From positions 323,836-387,835 of the forward strand of contig NZ_HG326225.1 in NCBI RefSeq assembly GCF_000312505.2: 64,000 nucleotides of DNA, in the 5' to 3' direction. This document shows, one piece after another, positions 29,008-37,892 of this stretch. The notes beneath the pieces are model-generated. The model did not search any database, was not told the origin of the DNA, and saw only the letters and a list, made by a program, of their open reading frames with translations. The number at the start of each line of letters is the position of its first letter. The first letter of the stretch is position 1. This DNA comes from Fenollaria massiliensis. GTDB taxonomy: Bacteria > Bacillota > Clostridia > Tissierellales > Peptoniphilaceae. A program made the translations under genes and the position numbers.

Positions 29008-31458
29008 TTACATTATAATAAAGGGCATTTGCTCTTTATTTTTTTCTTGATTTATGTTGAATCCATCATCACCATAGTATTCTTTCTTAAGCATAAGTAT
29101 ATCTCCATCCATGTAAAAATCAACAAAATCATTTAGCTTTTCGTTTTCATATACATTTATTGTGTAGCTTTGCATTTCTTTTAAAAGTTTTTTTATCTTT
29201 GATATATTGTAAACAATATTATCTTTATTATCTAAAAGTTCTTTTAATTCATCATACTTTGCTTCGTTTGATTTGCCTGTCTTAAGATTTTTATAGCATA
29301 CTATCATAGTTTTTGTATCATTTTTAATTAAATTTATCTCATCAGCTGCTGTTTTAAAACTTTGTCTTAAAACAGGGAAAACTTCTGATTTACCACTGAT
29401 ATTATCAAGATTATCACTTAACAAATCAAAAGCACTTGGCATATCTTTTTCAAGAGGATATGTCATTAAGTTTTCGTACTTTGTGTAATAACGCGCAAAA
29501 AACTCATCATTTAGTTCATCTATATCAATTTCACCAGATTTATTATTGAGTATAATTTCAGTGATGTCTTTTTTATAGCCAATAGATTCCAAGTAATTAA
29601 GATTTTCTTCAAAACCCATGTTTACTAGCTTCACTATGCCTTCTTTTTGCAAGCCATATCTATTGCATCTCCCGATTGCTTGTATAAGGGAGTCAATGCC
29701 TGCATAGGACCTAATAAGTCTTTTAAAATCAACATTTACTCCCGCCTCTATAAGCTGTGTAGCCACTAGCTTCACAGCAGTTCCTTCTGAAAGCTTTATT
29801 TTTATTTCTTCGAGTATGTCTTTTCTATGCTCCGGACAAAAATCTGTATTTAATAAATATGTGTCTTTTGCATTTCCTATATCTTCAATTAGCATTTCGT
29901 ATAAATTTCTTGCTGCTTTTTTCGTATTTAATATTGTAAGAAATGAATCGTTTTTATATGACAATATTTCTAATTTAATATCTTTTAAACTACTTTTTTT
30001 ACCTTCATTAAAATTATATACCTTAGTTCTTTTAAAAGGTTTTATTTGATTCTGACTAAGTTTTACAAGATTGGCTTTATCTGCATAGTTAATTCTATAT
30101 TTTATGTTATTTTCATCGTACTTAGGCTGAGTAGCTGTTGATAAAACTATATTAGCCTTCATTACTGAAGATATAAAGTTCATCGCAAGATTAAATAAAT
30201 AAGTCATCTCTATAGGAAGAGACTGAACCTCATCAAGAATAATTACAGAATTAATTAACGAAGAGAATCTCCTGATATTTGCAGACTTGCCTTTAAATAA
30301 AGTGTTTATAAATTGAACTAAAGTTGTCAAAACTACAGGCGCATCAAAACTCTGTATTAAGTATTCTCTACACATCTTATCTTTACTCTCATCAGCGCTC
30401 TCATCATTAGCGTTGTTAAATGATGATTGATCAACAATATTTGAGTGGTATTCTAGTATACTTTTATCTTTTAGCACTTCCTTGACCTCATTTGCATTTT
30501 GTTCTAATACGGATAAAAATGCAGTTATGTAGAAAAATCTCTTCTTTGATTTAAACTTCATTTGATTTGTAGCATATAGCATACTTAATAAGGTTTTTCC
30601 AGCTCCTGTCGCAAGATCGAGTTTGTATATACCGCTTTCATCTTCGCGCCCCCTATCATCAATAATGTGCTTTAATTCGTTTTTTACTCTATCAAGTTCA
30701 TTTTTTGGCTTAGGAAAACTATCATATTTTTCTTTTAAATTTGCGCTATATACTGTAGCTTTTTTCTGAGCGTCATAAGTAACGCTATCGTCTATGATTA
30801 AATCATATGCATTTATAGTGTCAACAATATCTGCATTTTTTAGTATTGATAAGAATAGTCTCATATATAAAGATAAATAATAATAATTAGCTTTATCATC
30901 AATATATTTTATTTTATCTTTAGAATTTTTATATTCAAAATATCCTTTCTTGAATATATCTAATAAATCTAAATTTAGTTTTTCTTCGAGCTCTTCAATG
31001 TAAGGAACTACTTCTCTTTTAAAACACTCCATTTCGTTTTTATCAAATCTAATTCTATCTTTCAATCTGTTTGACAAATTATTATCGATATTATCATAAT
31101 AAGGAATATCATATAAACCATGGTGAGCACTTATAACATAAACCATGATATAAAAGTACTCTTGTAATATATCTGTATCGAATAGGCTTTGCTTAGCGCA
31201 TTTATTATATAAAGATAATAAATACAATGCTCCTGCTGATGAGTGATTTACTCTCTCATCTGTGTTATTTATTATTTTATGCTGAAACGCTTCGCTAGCT
31301 TTGCCAGCATCATGAAGTATACCTACAAGATACATAATATTGCCTAATCCTATTTCACTAGCTAATGATTTAGCTTTATCTGCAGTATTGCTTAAGTGAT
31401 CTATAAGCTCTTGCATTTTAATTTGATCAGCACTATGGTCAATATGTGCGTATTTCAT
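29008..31458 (-). CDS. cas3: CRISPR-associated helicase-nuclease Cas3
   Basis: Cas3 degrades DNA bound by Cascade. The 816-residue protein has an N-terminal HD nuclease domain (GILHDAGKASEAFQH, His-Asp at residues 49-50; His72 in NHSSAG) and a superfamily 2 helicase: Walker A LATGAGKT (about residue 285), Walker B as VIILDEVQSLP, STATQP (motif III) and SLIQAIGRCNRYG (motif VI). DEVQ replaces the usual DEVH-type box, which is within the range of this family. The start at 31458 follows AGGAGGAAG. It lies 9 bp after cas2 and 78 bp before cas5c. Confidence 0.95.
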   Translation of the reverse strand: MKYAHIDHSADQIKMQELIDHLSNTADKAKSLASEIGLGNIMYLVGILHDAGKASEAFQHKIINNTDERVNHSSAGALYLLSLYNKCAKQSLFDTDILQEYFYIMVYVISAHHGLYDIPYYDNIDNNLSNRLKDRIRFDKNEMECFKREVVPYIEELEEKLNLDLLDIFKKGYFEYKNSKDKIKYIDDKANYYYLSLYMRLFLSILKNADIVDTINAYDLIIDDSVTYDAQKKATVYSANLKEKYDSFPKPKNELDRVKNELKHIIDDRGREDESGIYKLDLATGAGKTLLSMLYATNQMKFKSKKRFFYITAFLSVLEQNANEVKEVLKDKSILEYHSNIVDQSSFNNANDESADESKDKMCREYLIQSFDAPVVLTTLVQFINTLFKGKSANIRRFSSLINSVIILDEVQSLPIEMTYLFNLAMNFISSVMKANIVLSTATQPKYDENNIKYRINYADKANLVKLSQNQIKPFKRTKVYNFNEGKKSSLKDIKLEILSYKNDSFLTILNTKKAARNLYEMLIEDIGNAKDTYLLNTDFCPEHRKDILEEIKIKLSEGTAVKLVATQLIEAGVNVDFKRLIRSYAGIDSLIQAIGRCNRYGLQKEGIVKLVNMGFEENLNYLESIGYKKDITEIILNNKSGEIDIDELNDEFFARYYTKYENLMTYPLEKDMPSAFDLLSDNLDNISGKSEVFPVLRQSFKTAADEINLIKNDTKTMIVCYKNLKTGKSNEAKYDELKELLDNKDNIVYNISKIKKLLKEMQSYTINVYENEKLNDFVDFYMDGDILMLKKEYYGDDGFNINQEKNKEQMPFIIM

Positions 31459-31467
31459 TTCTTCCTC

Positions 31468-31761
31468 CTAAAATATAAACGTATCCTCTTCTGGATTGAA
31501 GCTTGTTTTCTTGCCCATCATTTCTACTTTTGCTTTCCAATTGCTTCCAAGATGATAAAATCTTATGCTATCATTTTCTTCATCTATCTCTTTCTTTAAT
31601 TTATGCTTAAGTTCTTCGAACTCGGCAGGTGTCACAATACATTCGAAAACTGAATTTTGAACTCTTTGTCCATAGTCTTTACATACATTAGCTACCCTTC
31701 TTAATCTAGTTCTTCCTTCACTATCCATAGTTTCAACATCATAAGTGGCTAGTATTAACAT
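31468..31761 (-). CDS. cas2: CRISPR-associated endoribonuclease Cas2
   Basis: Cas2 is the structural partner of Cas1 in spacer integration. The 97-residue product begins MLILATYDVETMDSEG (Asp8 of the YDV motif) and has RRVANVCKDYGQRVQNSVFE and the GKKTSFNPEEDTFIF end seen in type I-C Cas2. The ATG at 31759-31761 is chosen for its AGAGGTGA site; an upstream extension would run through the promoter leader. Its place, first in the operon before cas3, is unusual, since type I-C normally has cas2 last. Confidence 0.94.
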   Translation of the reverse strand: MLILATYDVETMDSEGRTRLRRVANVCKDYGQRVQNSVFECIVTPAEFEELKHKLKKEIDEENDSIRFYHLGSNWKAKVEMMGKKTSFNPEEDTFIF

Positions 31762-31800
31762 AAAATCACCTCTATATATTAAAATTAAATCCTTAATAAT

Positions 31801-31830
31801 ATTATACCACATTAAAAGAGTGATTGTTCA
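31801..31830 (-). promoter_or_regulatory. Probable cas operon promoter
   Basis: A TATAAT (31801-31806) preceded by TGAACA (31825-31830) at 18 bp on the minus strand, about 40 bases before the cas2 ATG. All seven cas genes read from here without an internal terminator. Confidence 0.6.
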
Positions 31831-31882
31831 TTGAAACTATGTATACAAATATTTTTATAATAAATTAAATAGTAGTATAAAG

Positions 31883-31912
31883 AAAAAAAGAAGTAGAGTC
31901 TCTCCTACTTCT
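31883..31912 (-). terminator. Intrinsic terminator after the antitoxin-like gene
   Basis: AGAAGTAG and CTACTTCT pair across an 8-base loop, followed by seven T on the minus strand. It insulates the cas promoter from the upstream gene. Confidence 0.88.
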
Positions 31913-31928
31913 TTCTATAATTTAATTT

Positions 31929-32147
31929 TTACTTCCAAGTCATTTTTAAGCTTTTATTATTTGCGACACAATCTTCAAGATATAAATTGATTAAAGTTTG
32001 ATATGGTATACCTGTGCTTTTAGCTTGGCCTTTAAAATAACATATAACTGTTTCATTAAGATTGATTGTTATTTGCTTTTTTGCAATTTGCTCAGCATAA
32101 ATGTTTTCTCTTGGATTTAAATTCTTTATATCGTATTCTTCTCTCAT
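31929..32147 (-). CDS. BrnA/CopG-like ribbon-helix-helix antitoxin-type protein
   Basis: A 72-residue protein with a ribbon-helix-helix core: the strand KQITINLNETVICYFKGQAK followed by helices GIPYQTLINLYLEDC. This matches the C-terminal domain of BrnA-type antitoxins, which bind DNA and neutralise the BrnT RNase. No toxin gene is found on either side. The start used is ATG 32145-32147 because of a strong AGGAGG site; an ATG 42 bases further upstream has none. It has its own promoter and terminator. Confidence 0.7.
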   Translation of the reverse strand: MREEYDIKNLNPRENIYAEQIAKKQITINLNETVICYFKGQAKSTGIPYQTLINLYLEDCVANNKSLKMTWK

Positions 32148-32220
32148 TTTATACCTCCTAAATACCATTGATATATAACATTCGTTCATTCTTTGTAGCT
32201 TTTCTTGCGGATATAATTAT

Positions 32221-32249
32221 ATTATAATTGTTTTATATTTATTTATCAA
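32221..32249 (-). promoter_or_regulatory. SigA promoter of the antitoxin-like gene
   Basis: TTGATA (32244-32249), 17 bp, TATAAT (32221-32226) on the minus strand, with a leader of about 65 bases. Confidence 0.7.
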
Positions 32250-32354
32250 GCCCATCCATTCGCCTAAATTATTTCGTTTATCACTCTTGGTCTCTTAAAA
32301 TATTAAAAATTAACAAATTGTAATACTTTCTTTACTCTATATTAACAATTCTAT

Positions 32355-32362
32355 GATATAAT
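32355..32362 (+). promoter_or_regulatory. Extended -10 element of the following membrane-anchored protein gene
   Basis: TGATATAAT on the plus strand lies 22 bases before the start codon at 32385. No good -35 is seen at 16-18 bp. Confidence 0.5.
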
Positions 32363-32384
32363 AAATCAATATGAGTGATGCTAT

Positions 32385-32780
32385 ATGAATAAAAATTCAA
32401 AGTACAAAATTTTACTAATTCTAGTCTTAATTGTTTTAGTTTTGCTAGCATATTACTTAATGAATTCTAAACATGAAGAACTTATTACACTTACAATCAA
32501 AAATGAAAGTACAGAAAAGCTAAATGATTTAAATTTATATTTATCAAATGAAGAGTCATTTTATAAAGTTAGTTTAGAAGCTAATGAAAAGAAAACTATA
32601 AAGATAAGTTATAATGATACATTTCATGAGGGAAGTTTAATGATGAAATACACTGACTTTGATGGCAACGAACATAAGGAAACAATTATTGGATATGTAG
32701 AAAAGGGTCAAAGTATTAAGACCAAAGTAATTATTAAAGCCGTTGATGCTCAAGGCGTCATTGAATTTGAAGTAAAGTAA
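32385..32780 (+). CDS. Membrane-anchored hypothetical protein
   Basis: I do not recognise a family. The 131-residue protein has an N-terminal transmembrane anchor (residues 8-26, ILLILVLIVLVLLAYYLMN) after a short basic segment. The outer domain of about 100 residues is predicted to be beta-rich (ITLTIKNESTEKLNDLNLYL), in the manner of small Ig-like or stress-surface proteins of Firmicutes. The start at 32385 has a weak GAGTGAT site. It stands alone, between the antitoxin-like gene (divergent) and gltX (convergent). Confidence 0.7.
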   Translation: MNKNSKYKILLILVLIVLVLLAYYLMNSKHEELITLTIKNESTEKLNDLNLYLSNEESFYKVSLEANEKKTIKISYNDTFHEGSLMMKYTDFDGNEHKETIIGYVEKGQSIKTKVIIKAVDAQGVIEFEVK

Positions 32781-32791
32781 ATAAAGCAATA

Positions 32792-32837
32792 AAAAAGTTT
32801 TAGCCTAGGGTCAATTGATCCACAGCTAAAACTTTTT
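32792..32837. terminator. Bidirectional intrinsic terminator
   Basis: A 13-bp stem (AAAAAGTTTTAGC and GCTAAAACTTTTT) with a 20-base loop and A/T tracts on both sides serves the converging membrane-protein gene and gltX. Confidence 0.8.
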
Positions 32838-32893
32838 CTTTTATGCAAATGGGCTCTGCATTGCGCAAAGCCCACAATCATTTTTCTATTCTA

Positions 32894-34369
32894 TTATTTA
32901 AATTTATCTAATCTCTTGAATATTTTTTCCTTACCTAATAAGTAAAGTATTCTATCCATTTCTGGTCCGTGTACTGAGAAGGAAATCATCGCTCTAACTG
33001 GCATATAAAGGTTTTTGCCTTTGATGCCTGTCTTCTTTTGTATGCTCTTCATGAATGTTTTGGCATAATCAAGTGTGATTTCGTCTACTGATGAAAGCTC
33101 TTCTTCGATTGCGTTAGCAAGTACTTTTGCGTTCTCTGCGTTTTCGCCTTCTAAGAACTCTTTTGTTTCATCTGCAAGTGGAAGCTCTTCAAATATGAAT
33201 TTTGCCTTTTCTGGCAATTCTGTCATTAGTGAGATGGAGTCTTTAAGTGTATCGATTAAAACTTCCATATACTCTTTATTATTTTTTGCAAAATCTTCTG
33301 TAATTAATCCTGCCTTGATTAGTTCTTCGCTCGCTTCTTCTCTTAATACATTTATATCTTGATTTCTTAAGAATTGTGCGTTTACCCAATCAAGTTTGTC
33401 CTTATCAAAAATACCGCCTGTTTTAGAAACTCTTTCGAAAGAGAATTCTTTGATTAGCTCATCCATGGTAAATATTTCTTTATTATCTTCTGGTGACCAG
33501 CCAACTAGTGCTAAGTAGTTATTTAATGCTTCTGGCAAATAGCCTTTGTCTTTGAAGTCTTCTACTGATACGTCACCTTGTCTCTTTGATAATTTCTTTC
33601 TGTCTTTGTTAAGTACTGTTGGTAAGTGAACGTACTCTGGTTTTTCCCAGCCAAGTGCCTCGTATAAAAATACGTGCTTTGGTGTAGATGGTAGCCACTC
33701 TTCACCTCTAACAATGTGTGTTATGCCCATTAGGTGGTCGTCGACTACGACTGCCATGTGATATGTTGGGAAGCCGTCTGATTTTAATAGTACTTGATCA
33801 TCTATATCTTCTGTGTTAATGGTGATGTCGCCTCTAACTACGTCGTGGAATGTTATGTCTGTATCTTTTGGTAATTTTAGTCTAACTACATATGGCTCGC
33901 CATTTGCCACTCTTTTCTTTGCTTCATCAAGAGGAATATTTCTACAGAAGCCATCATACTTTGGTATTAAGCCCTTTATTTGTCTTTCTTCTCTGATTCT
34001 GTCAAGTCTTTCCTTATCGCAGAAGCAGTAGTATGCCTTGCCTTCTTCGATTAGCTGATCAACATATTTTCTATATATATCAAGTCTTTCTGATTGTATA
34101 TATGGACCGTAGTCACCTTTTTGAACTACCTTGCCATCTTCAATAAAAACGCCTTCGCTGTAGTGTATGCCTGCCCAGTGAAGTGAGTTTATCAAGTTTT
34201 CTATAGCGCCTTCGACATAACGTGTTCTGTCTGTGTCTTCAATTCTTAAGATGAAGTCGCCACCCATCTTTTCAGCGAATAAGTAGTTATATAGCGCTGT
34301 TCTTAATGAGCCTATGTGCACAAAACCTGTTGGCGACGGTGCAAATCTTACTCTAACTTTTTTATCCAC
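32894..34369 (-). CDS. gltX: Glutamate--tRNA ligase
   Basis: This is a class I synthetase charging tRNA-Glu, and probably also tRNA-Gln where an amidotransferase exists. The 491-residue product has the HIGH motif as FAPSPTGFVHIGS (near residues 8-20) and KMSKS as KKLSKRQGD (near residue 252), and a normal length for non-discriminating GluRS. The start is GTG 34367-34369 with AAGGAAG upstream, overlapping the end of proS by 8 bp, so the two synthetase genes are translationally coupled. A terminator follows. Confidence 0.96.
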   Translation of the reverse strand: MDKKVRVRFAPSPTGFVHIGSLRTALYNYLFAEKMGGDFILRIEDTDRTRYVEGAIENLINSLHWAGIHYSEGVFIEDGKVVQKGDYGPYIQSERLDIYRKYVDQLIEEGKAYYCFCDKERLDRIREERQIKGLIPKYDGFCRNIPLDEAKKRVANGEPYVVRLKLPKDTDITFHDVVRGDITINTEDIDDQVLLKSDGFPTYHMAVVVDDHLMGITHIVRGEEWLPSTPKHVFLYEALGWEKPEYVHLPTVLNKDRKKLSKRQGDVSVEDFKDKGYLPEALNNYLALVGWSPEDNKEIFTMDELIKEFSFERVSKTGGIFDKDKLDWVNAQFLRNQDINVLREEASEELIKAGLITEDFAKNNKEYMEVLIDTLKDSISLMTELPEKAKFIFEELPLADETKEFLEGENAENAKVLANAIEEELSSVDEITLDYAKTFMKSIQKKTGIKGKNLYMPVRAMISFSVHGPEMDRILYLLGKEKIFKRLDKFK

Positions 34370-36083
34370 GATTATTCTTCCTTTCCTTTATATATGCAAT
34401 GATCTTGTTAATAGCTTCGCTAGCATCTATCTCTTCATTTTCCATCTCACGACGAGTTGAATACTCAACCTTGCCTTCGCTAGCAAGCTTACCTACTGTA
34501 ATTCTAAGAGGTATACCGATTAGGTCTCTGTCGTTAAACTTAACGCCGGCTCTTTCTGCTCTATCATCAAGAAGCACTTCGACCTTCTCCGCCAATAGTT
34601 TTTGATAAATTTCTTCAGCAAGTTTATTTTGCTCTTCGTCTTTTACATTGACTATTGTTACGATGGCTTCGTATGGACATGATGATATCGGCCAGATGAT
34701 GCCCTTTTCGTCATTGTTTTGCTCAACTATGGCAGATACTGTTCTTGAAATACCAACGCCGTAGCAGCCCATCCAGAAGTATTCGTCCTTGCCATTCTCG
34801 TCTAAGAATGTTGCCTTCATCGATTTTGAATATTTTTGACCAAGTTGGAAGATGTTTCCGACTTCTATGCCTCTCTTGAACTCAAGTTTGCCGCTGCACT
34901 TAGGACATAGGTCTCCCTCAGCTATCATTAGTAAATCATCGACGAATTCAAATTTTTCATTATCACTAATATTATAGTTCATATAGTGATAATTTTCTTC
35001 GTTAGCGCCTATAATAGCATTTTTAATATTTTTAATTCTTTCATCGGCTATAAGTCTATCTGCTTTTAGACCGATAGGACCAGTATAGCCTGGGAAGGAG
35101 CCCATGGACTTGATGTCTTCATCGCCCATCATCTCAATCTCATGCTCTGCGCAGCCAAGGTGCTTTATTAATTTTGTTAGGTTTAGCTCTCTTGATCCTG
35201 GTATGAATACAACGATTCTTTCTCCCTTAACCATTAGGTCAACTGCCTTAAGGCATCTATCTTTATCAACTTTTAGTAGTTTTGCTAAATCGTCAATAGT
35301 TTTACAGCCCTTTGTCTCAACTTTTTCAAGCTCTTTTATATCTTCACTGCTATTGTCATATTTATAAGCTACTTCAGCTTTTTCATCAGTCGCTGAAAAA
35401 TCGCAGCTATCGCAATATGTGATCACGCCTTCACCAACATCTGATAAAGCAGTGAACTCGTGTGACTCATTACCACCGATGGCGCCTGAGTCGCCTCTAA
35501 CTATCCTGTAATCAAGTTCAAGTCTGTCGTAGATATTTTCGTACGCTTCCCACATGTTCTTGTAGCTGGCTACCATGTCCTCTTGAGTCTTGTCAAAGGA
35601 GTAAGCGTCTTTCATAAGGAACTCTCTCGCTCTATTGATACCAAATCTCGGTCTCTTCTCGTCTCTGTACTTAGTTTTGATTTGGTAGATATTTATTGGC
35701 AGCTTTTTATATGAGTTCACATCGCTTCTTATAAGGTCTGTGAAAAACTCTTCTGCTGTTGGCGCAAGGCAAAATTCTCTGTCGTTTCTGTCCTTTAGCT
35801 TGAACATCTCTGGTCCGAAGGTATCCCATCTACCTGACTCTTCCCAAAGCTCTCTTGGCTGAACAGCACTCATGTTGATCTCTTGAGCGTCGTGTGAGTC
35901 CATCTCTTCTCTAACTATCTGTTCGATCTTTCTAATTACTCTGTAGCCAAGGTTCATGTATGAATAAATTCCTGAGGCGCTCTTCTTGATAAAGCCGCCT
36001 CTTAATAGTAACTTGTGTGATGCAATCTCTGCTTCGCTAGGATCCTCTCTCAATGTTTTAAAAAACATTTTACTCATTCTCAT
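34362..36083 (-). CDS. proS: Proline--tRNA ligase, bacterial type
   Basis: This class II synthetase charges tRNA-Pro. At 573 residues it is the bacterial form with a YbaK-like editing insertion between motifs 2 and 3 (about residues 230-390). Class II signatures include KKSASGIYSYMNLGYRVIRK, PRFGINRAREFLMKDAYSF (motif 2 region) and the GCYGVGISRTVSAIVEQ motif 3. The ATG 36081-36083 lies nine bases after GGAGG and overlaps the end of the ABC exporter gene by 14 bp. No T-box was found, and expression appears to follow the ABC genes. Confidence 0.95.
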   Translation of the reverse strand: MRMSKMFFKTLREDPSEAEIASHKLLLRGGFIKKSASGIYSYMNLGYRVIRKIEQIVREEMDSHDAQEINMSAVQPRELWEESGRWDTFGPEMFKLKDRNDREFCLAPTAEEFFTDLIRSDVNSYKKLPINIYQIKTKYRDEKRPRFGINRAREFLMKDAYSFDKTQEDMVASYKNMWEAYENIYDRLELDYRIVRGDSGAIGGNESHEFTALSDVGEGVITYCDSCDFSATDEKAEVAYKYDNSSEDIKELEKVETKGCKTIDDLAKLLKVDKDRCLKAVDLMVKGERIVVFIPGSRELNLTKLIKHLGCAEHEIEMMGDEDIKSMGSFPGYTGPIGLKADRLIADERIKNIKNAIIGANEENYHYMNYNISDNEKFEFVDDLLMIAEGDLCPKCSGKLEFKRGIEVGNIFQLGQKYSKSMKATFLDENGKDEYFWMGCYGVGISRTVSAIVEQNNDEKGIIWPISSCPYEAIVTIVNVKDEEQNKLAEEIYQKLLAEKVEVLLDDRAERAGVKFNDRDLIGIPLRITVGKLASEGKVEYSTRREMENEEIDASEAINKIIAYIKERKNNRG

Positions 36084-37890
36084 AGCTTTTTTCCTCCTCT
36101 TGGTACTCGTAGTTTTCTTTTTGTGCGTTGAACATCTTATAGTAAAGGCTGTCTGTCTTTTGCATTAGATTGTGATGCGTGTCAAAATCTTCTACAGTAC
36201 CGTTATTTATTAACAAAATTCTATCGCAGAATATCGACGAACTCATTCTGTGTGAGATGTATATCGATGTCTTCTCTTTAACAAGGTAGTTGAAGTTCTC
36301 GTAAATCTCCGCTTCGCTCTTCGGATCAAGTGCCGATGTTGGCTCGTCAAGTATAACTAGCTCGCTGTCCTTGTACAAGCTTCTTGCAATTGCTAGCTTT
36401 TGGAACTGTCCTTGCGATAGTTTTTCTCCCGTTTCAGAGTAGCCCATGGAGACCTTAGTGTCCATACCGCTACTTAACGAATTTATTTTATCATATATGT
36501 CAATATCTTTCAATACTTTAGTAACTTTTTCTCTGTCGTAGTCAGTCGTTGATGCAACAGTCTCTGCCACAGGGAAATTGTATATGTTATAGTCTTGAAA
36601 TACGACTGAGATAAGTTTTTGGTACTCATCCATCTTTATCTTATTTATCTCAAGGCCATTAAGCAGTATCTCGCCCTTTGTTGGCTCATATAGCCTAGTC
36701 ATTAACTTGATGATGGTAGTCTTACCAGCACCATTAAGACCTACTATAGAAATCTTTTCGCCCTTATTAATATTAAAGGATAAATTCTTTAGTACGTAGT
36801 CTTCAGAGCTTGGGTACTTGAACCACACATCTTTAAACTCAATCGTATCAATGGACTTAGGCATTTCATATTCATATTCTTTCGCCTTTTCTTCAGGTAG
36901 CATCATAAATCTATAGTACGGCTCTGTCATGTTTCTCATCATAATCATGTTGACATAGTTTTGCGAGATGATTCTAACTCTTTGGTTAAAATTAACAAAG
37001 GCCGATGTGTATAGAGCGAAGGAACCGATTGAGATTTGTGGGCCGAAAACATTAGATACGGCTCTTACTGATATATAGATGTAGCTTAAAGCTCTCGATA
37101 CGCCGTCTAAGATACCGCTAAAGAAGAATGAAAGTGAGTTTATGGTATACATATTCGCTATACCTGCGCTTATGTCCTTCATTAATTTATATATAGATCC
37201 ATTGACCAAGTTATGCATGGAGAATAGCTTTACATCCATCATCTTACTATTGTCATAAATAATATTCATGTAAGCAGAAAATTTTCTGTTTATATCTTCA
37301 AGTGAAGCTAGGAAGTCACCCATCTTCTTGTTAGCCCAAGCGCCTATGACAAAGTTTAGGCAAGCTACTAGAAGAAGTATTAGACCTAAAACCCAGGAGA
37401 AGCTAAAAGCAATGACTGCTAAGAAGATTACAACAACGAATGAAACAAAGACTTCCGCCGCTACTTGAGTGAAGTTTGCTAGAGGTGATTGAGTGCTCAT
37501 GATGAAGTCCGCTTGGTCCTTAAGATTCATATAGTCTTTGTTCTCAAGCATTGAATAATCAAGCTTCATAGTCTTTTCGCATATATTGTAACGAATTCTT
37601 TGTTGCACGCCAGGAAGGTCTACGTTGTTGATGTAGTTGTTGACATAGCCAGGAATTTTCGCTAAGACAACGTTTGCAAGCACCATAAGTACTACATAAG
37701 TCACTATCTCGAAACCTCCGCCATTCATTATTGAGTCAATAACTAGTTTTGGCAAGAATACATTTATTAGTAAAAGTCCTGCTGATGACAGTGAGGCTAG
37801 TAAGATTAAAAATACTGTTTTCTTGGAGTATTCCCAAATTGATTTAATCATGAAGCCGTATATCTTCATGTGTTCTTTAAAGTTCTTCAT
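36070..37890 (-). CDS. ABC transporter, fused permease and ATPase (half-exporter)
   Basis: A 606-residue type IV ABC exporter subunit: about six transmembrane helices (residues 20-300), then a nucleotide-binding domain with Walker A GLNGAGKTT, signature LSQGQFQKLAIA and Walker B LVILDEPTSALDP. The signature glycine in LSQGQ is replaced (normally LSGGQ), a form of asymmetry common in heterodimeric exporters. It starts 2 bp after the previous half-transporter, so the two probably form one exporter of peptides, lipids or drugs. It overlaps proS by 14 bp. Confidence 0.9.
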   Translation of the reverse strand: MKNFKEHMKIYGFMIKSIWEYSKKTVFLILLASLSSAGLLLINVFLPKLVIDSIMNGGGFEIVTYVVLMVLANVVLAKIPGYVNNYINNVDLPGVQQRIRYNICEKTMKLDYSMLENKDYMNLKDQADFIMSTQSPLANFTQVAAEVFVSFVVVIFLAVIAFSFSWVLGLILLLVACLNFVIGAWANKKMGDFLASLEDINRKFSAYMNIIYDNSKMMDVKLFSMHNLVNGSIYKLMKDISAGIANMYTINSLSFFFSGILDGVSRALSYIYISVRAVSNVFGPQISIGSFALYTSAFVNFNQRVRIISQNYVNMIMMRNMTEPYYRFMMLPEEKAKEYEYEMPKSIDTIEFKDVWFKYPSSEDYVLKNLSFNINKGEKISIVGLNGAGKTTIIKLMTRLYEPTKGEILLNGLEINKIKMDEYQKLISVVFQDYNIYNFPVAETVASTTDYDREKVTKVLKDIDIYDKINSLSSGMDTKVSMGYSETGEKLSQGQFQKLAIARSLYKDSELVILDEPTSALDPKSEAEIYENFNYLVKEKTSIYISHRMSSSIFCDRILLINNGTVEDFDTHHNLMQKTDSLYYKMFNAQKENYEYQEEEKSYENE

Positions 37891-37892
37891 AT

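Noticed and set aside
32148..32384. BrnT-like toxin next to the antitoxin-like gene
   Set aside because: The 237-bp gap contains only promoters; no frame of toxin size exists on either strand.
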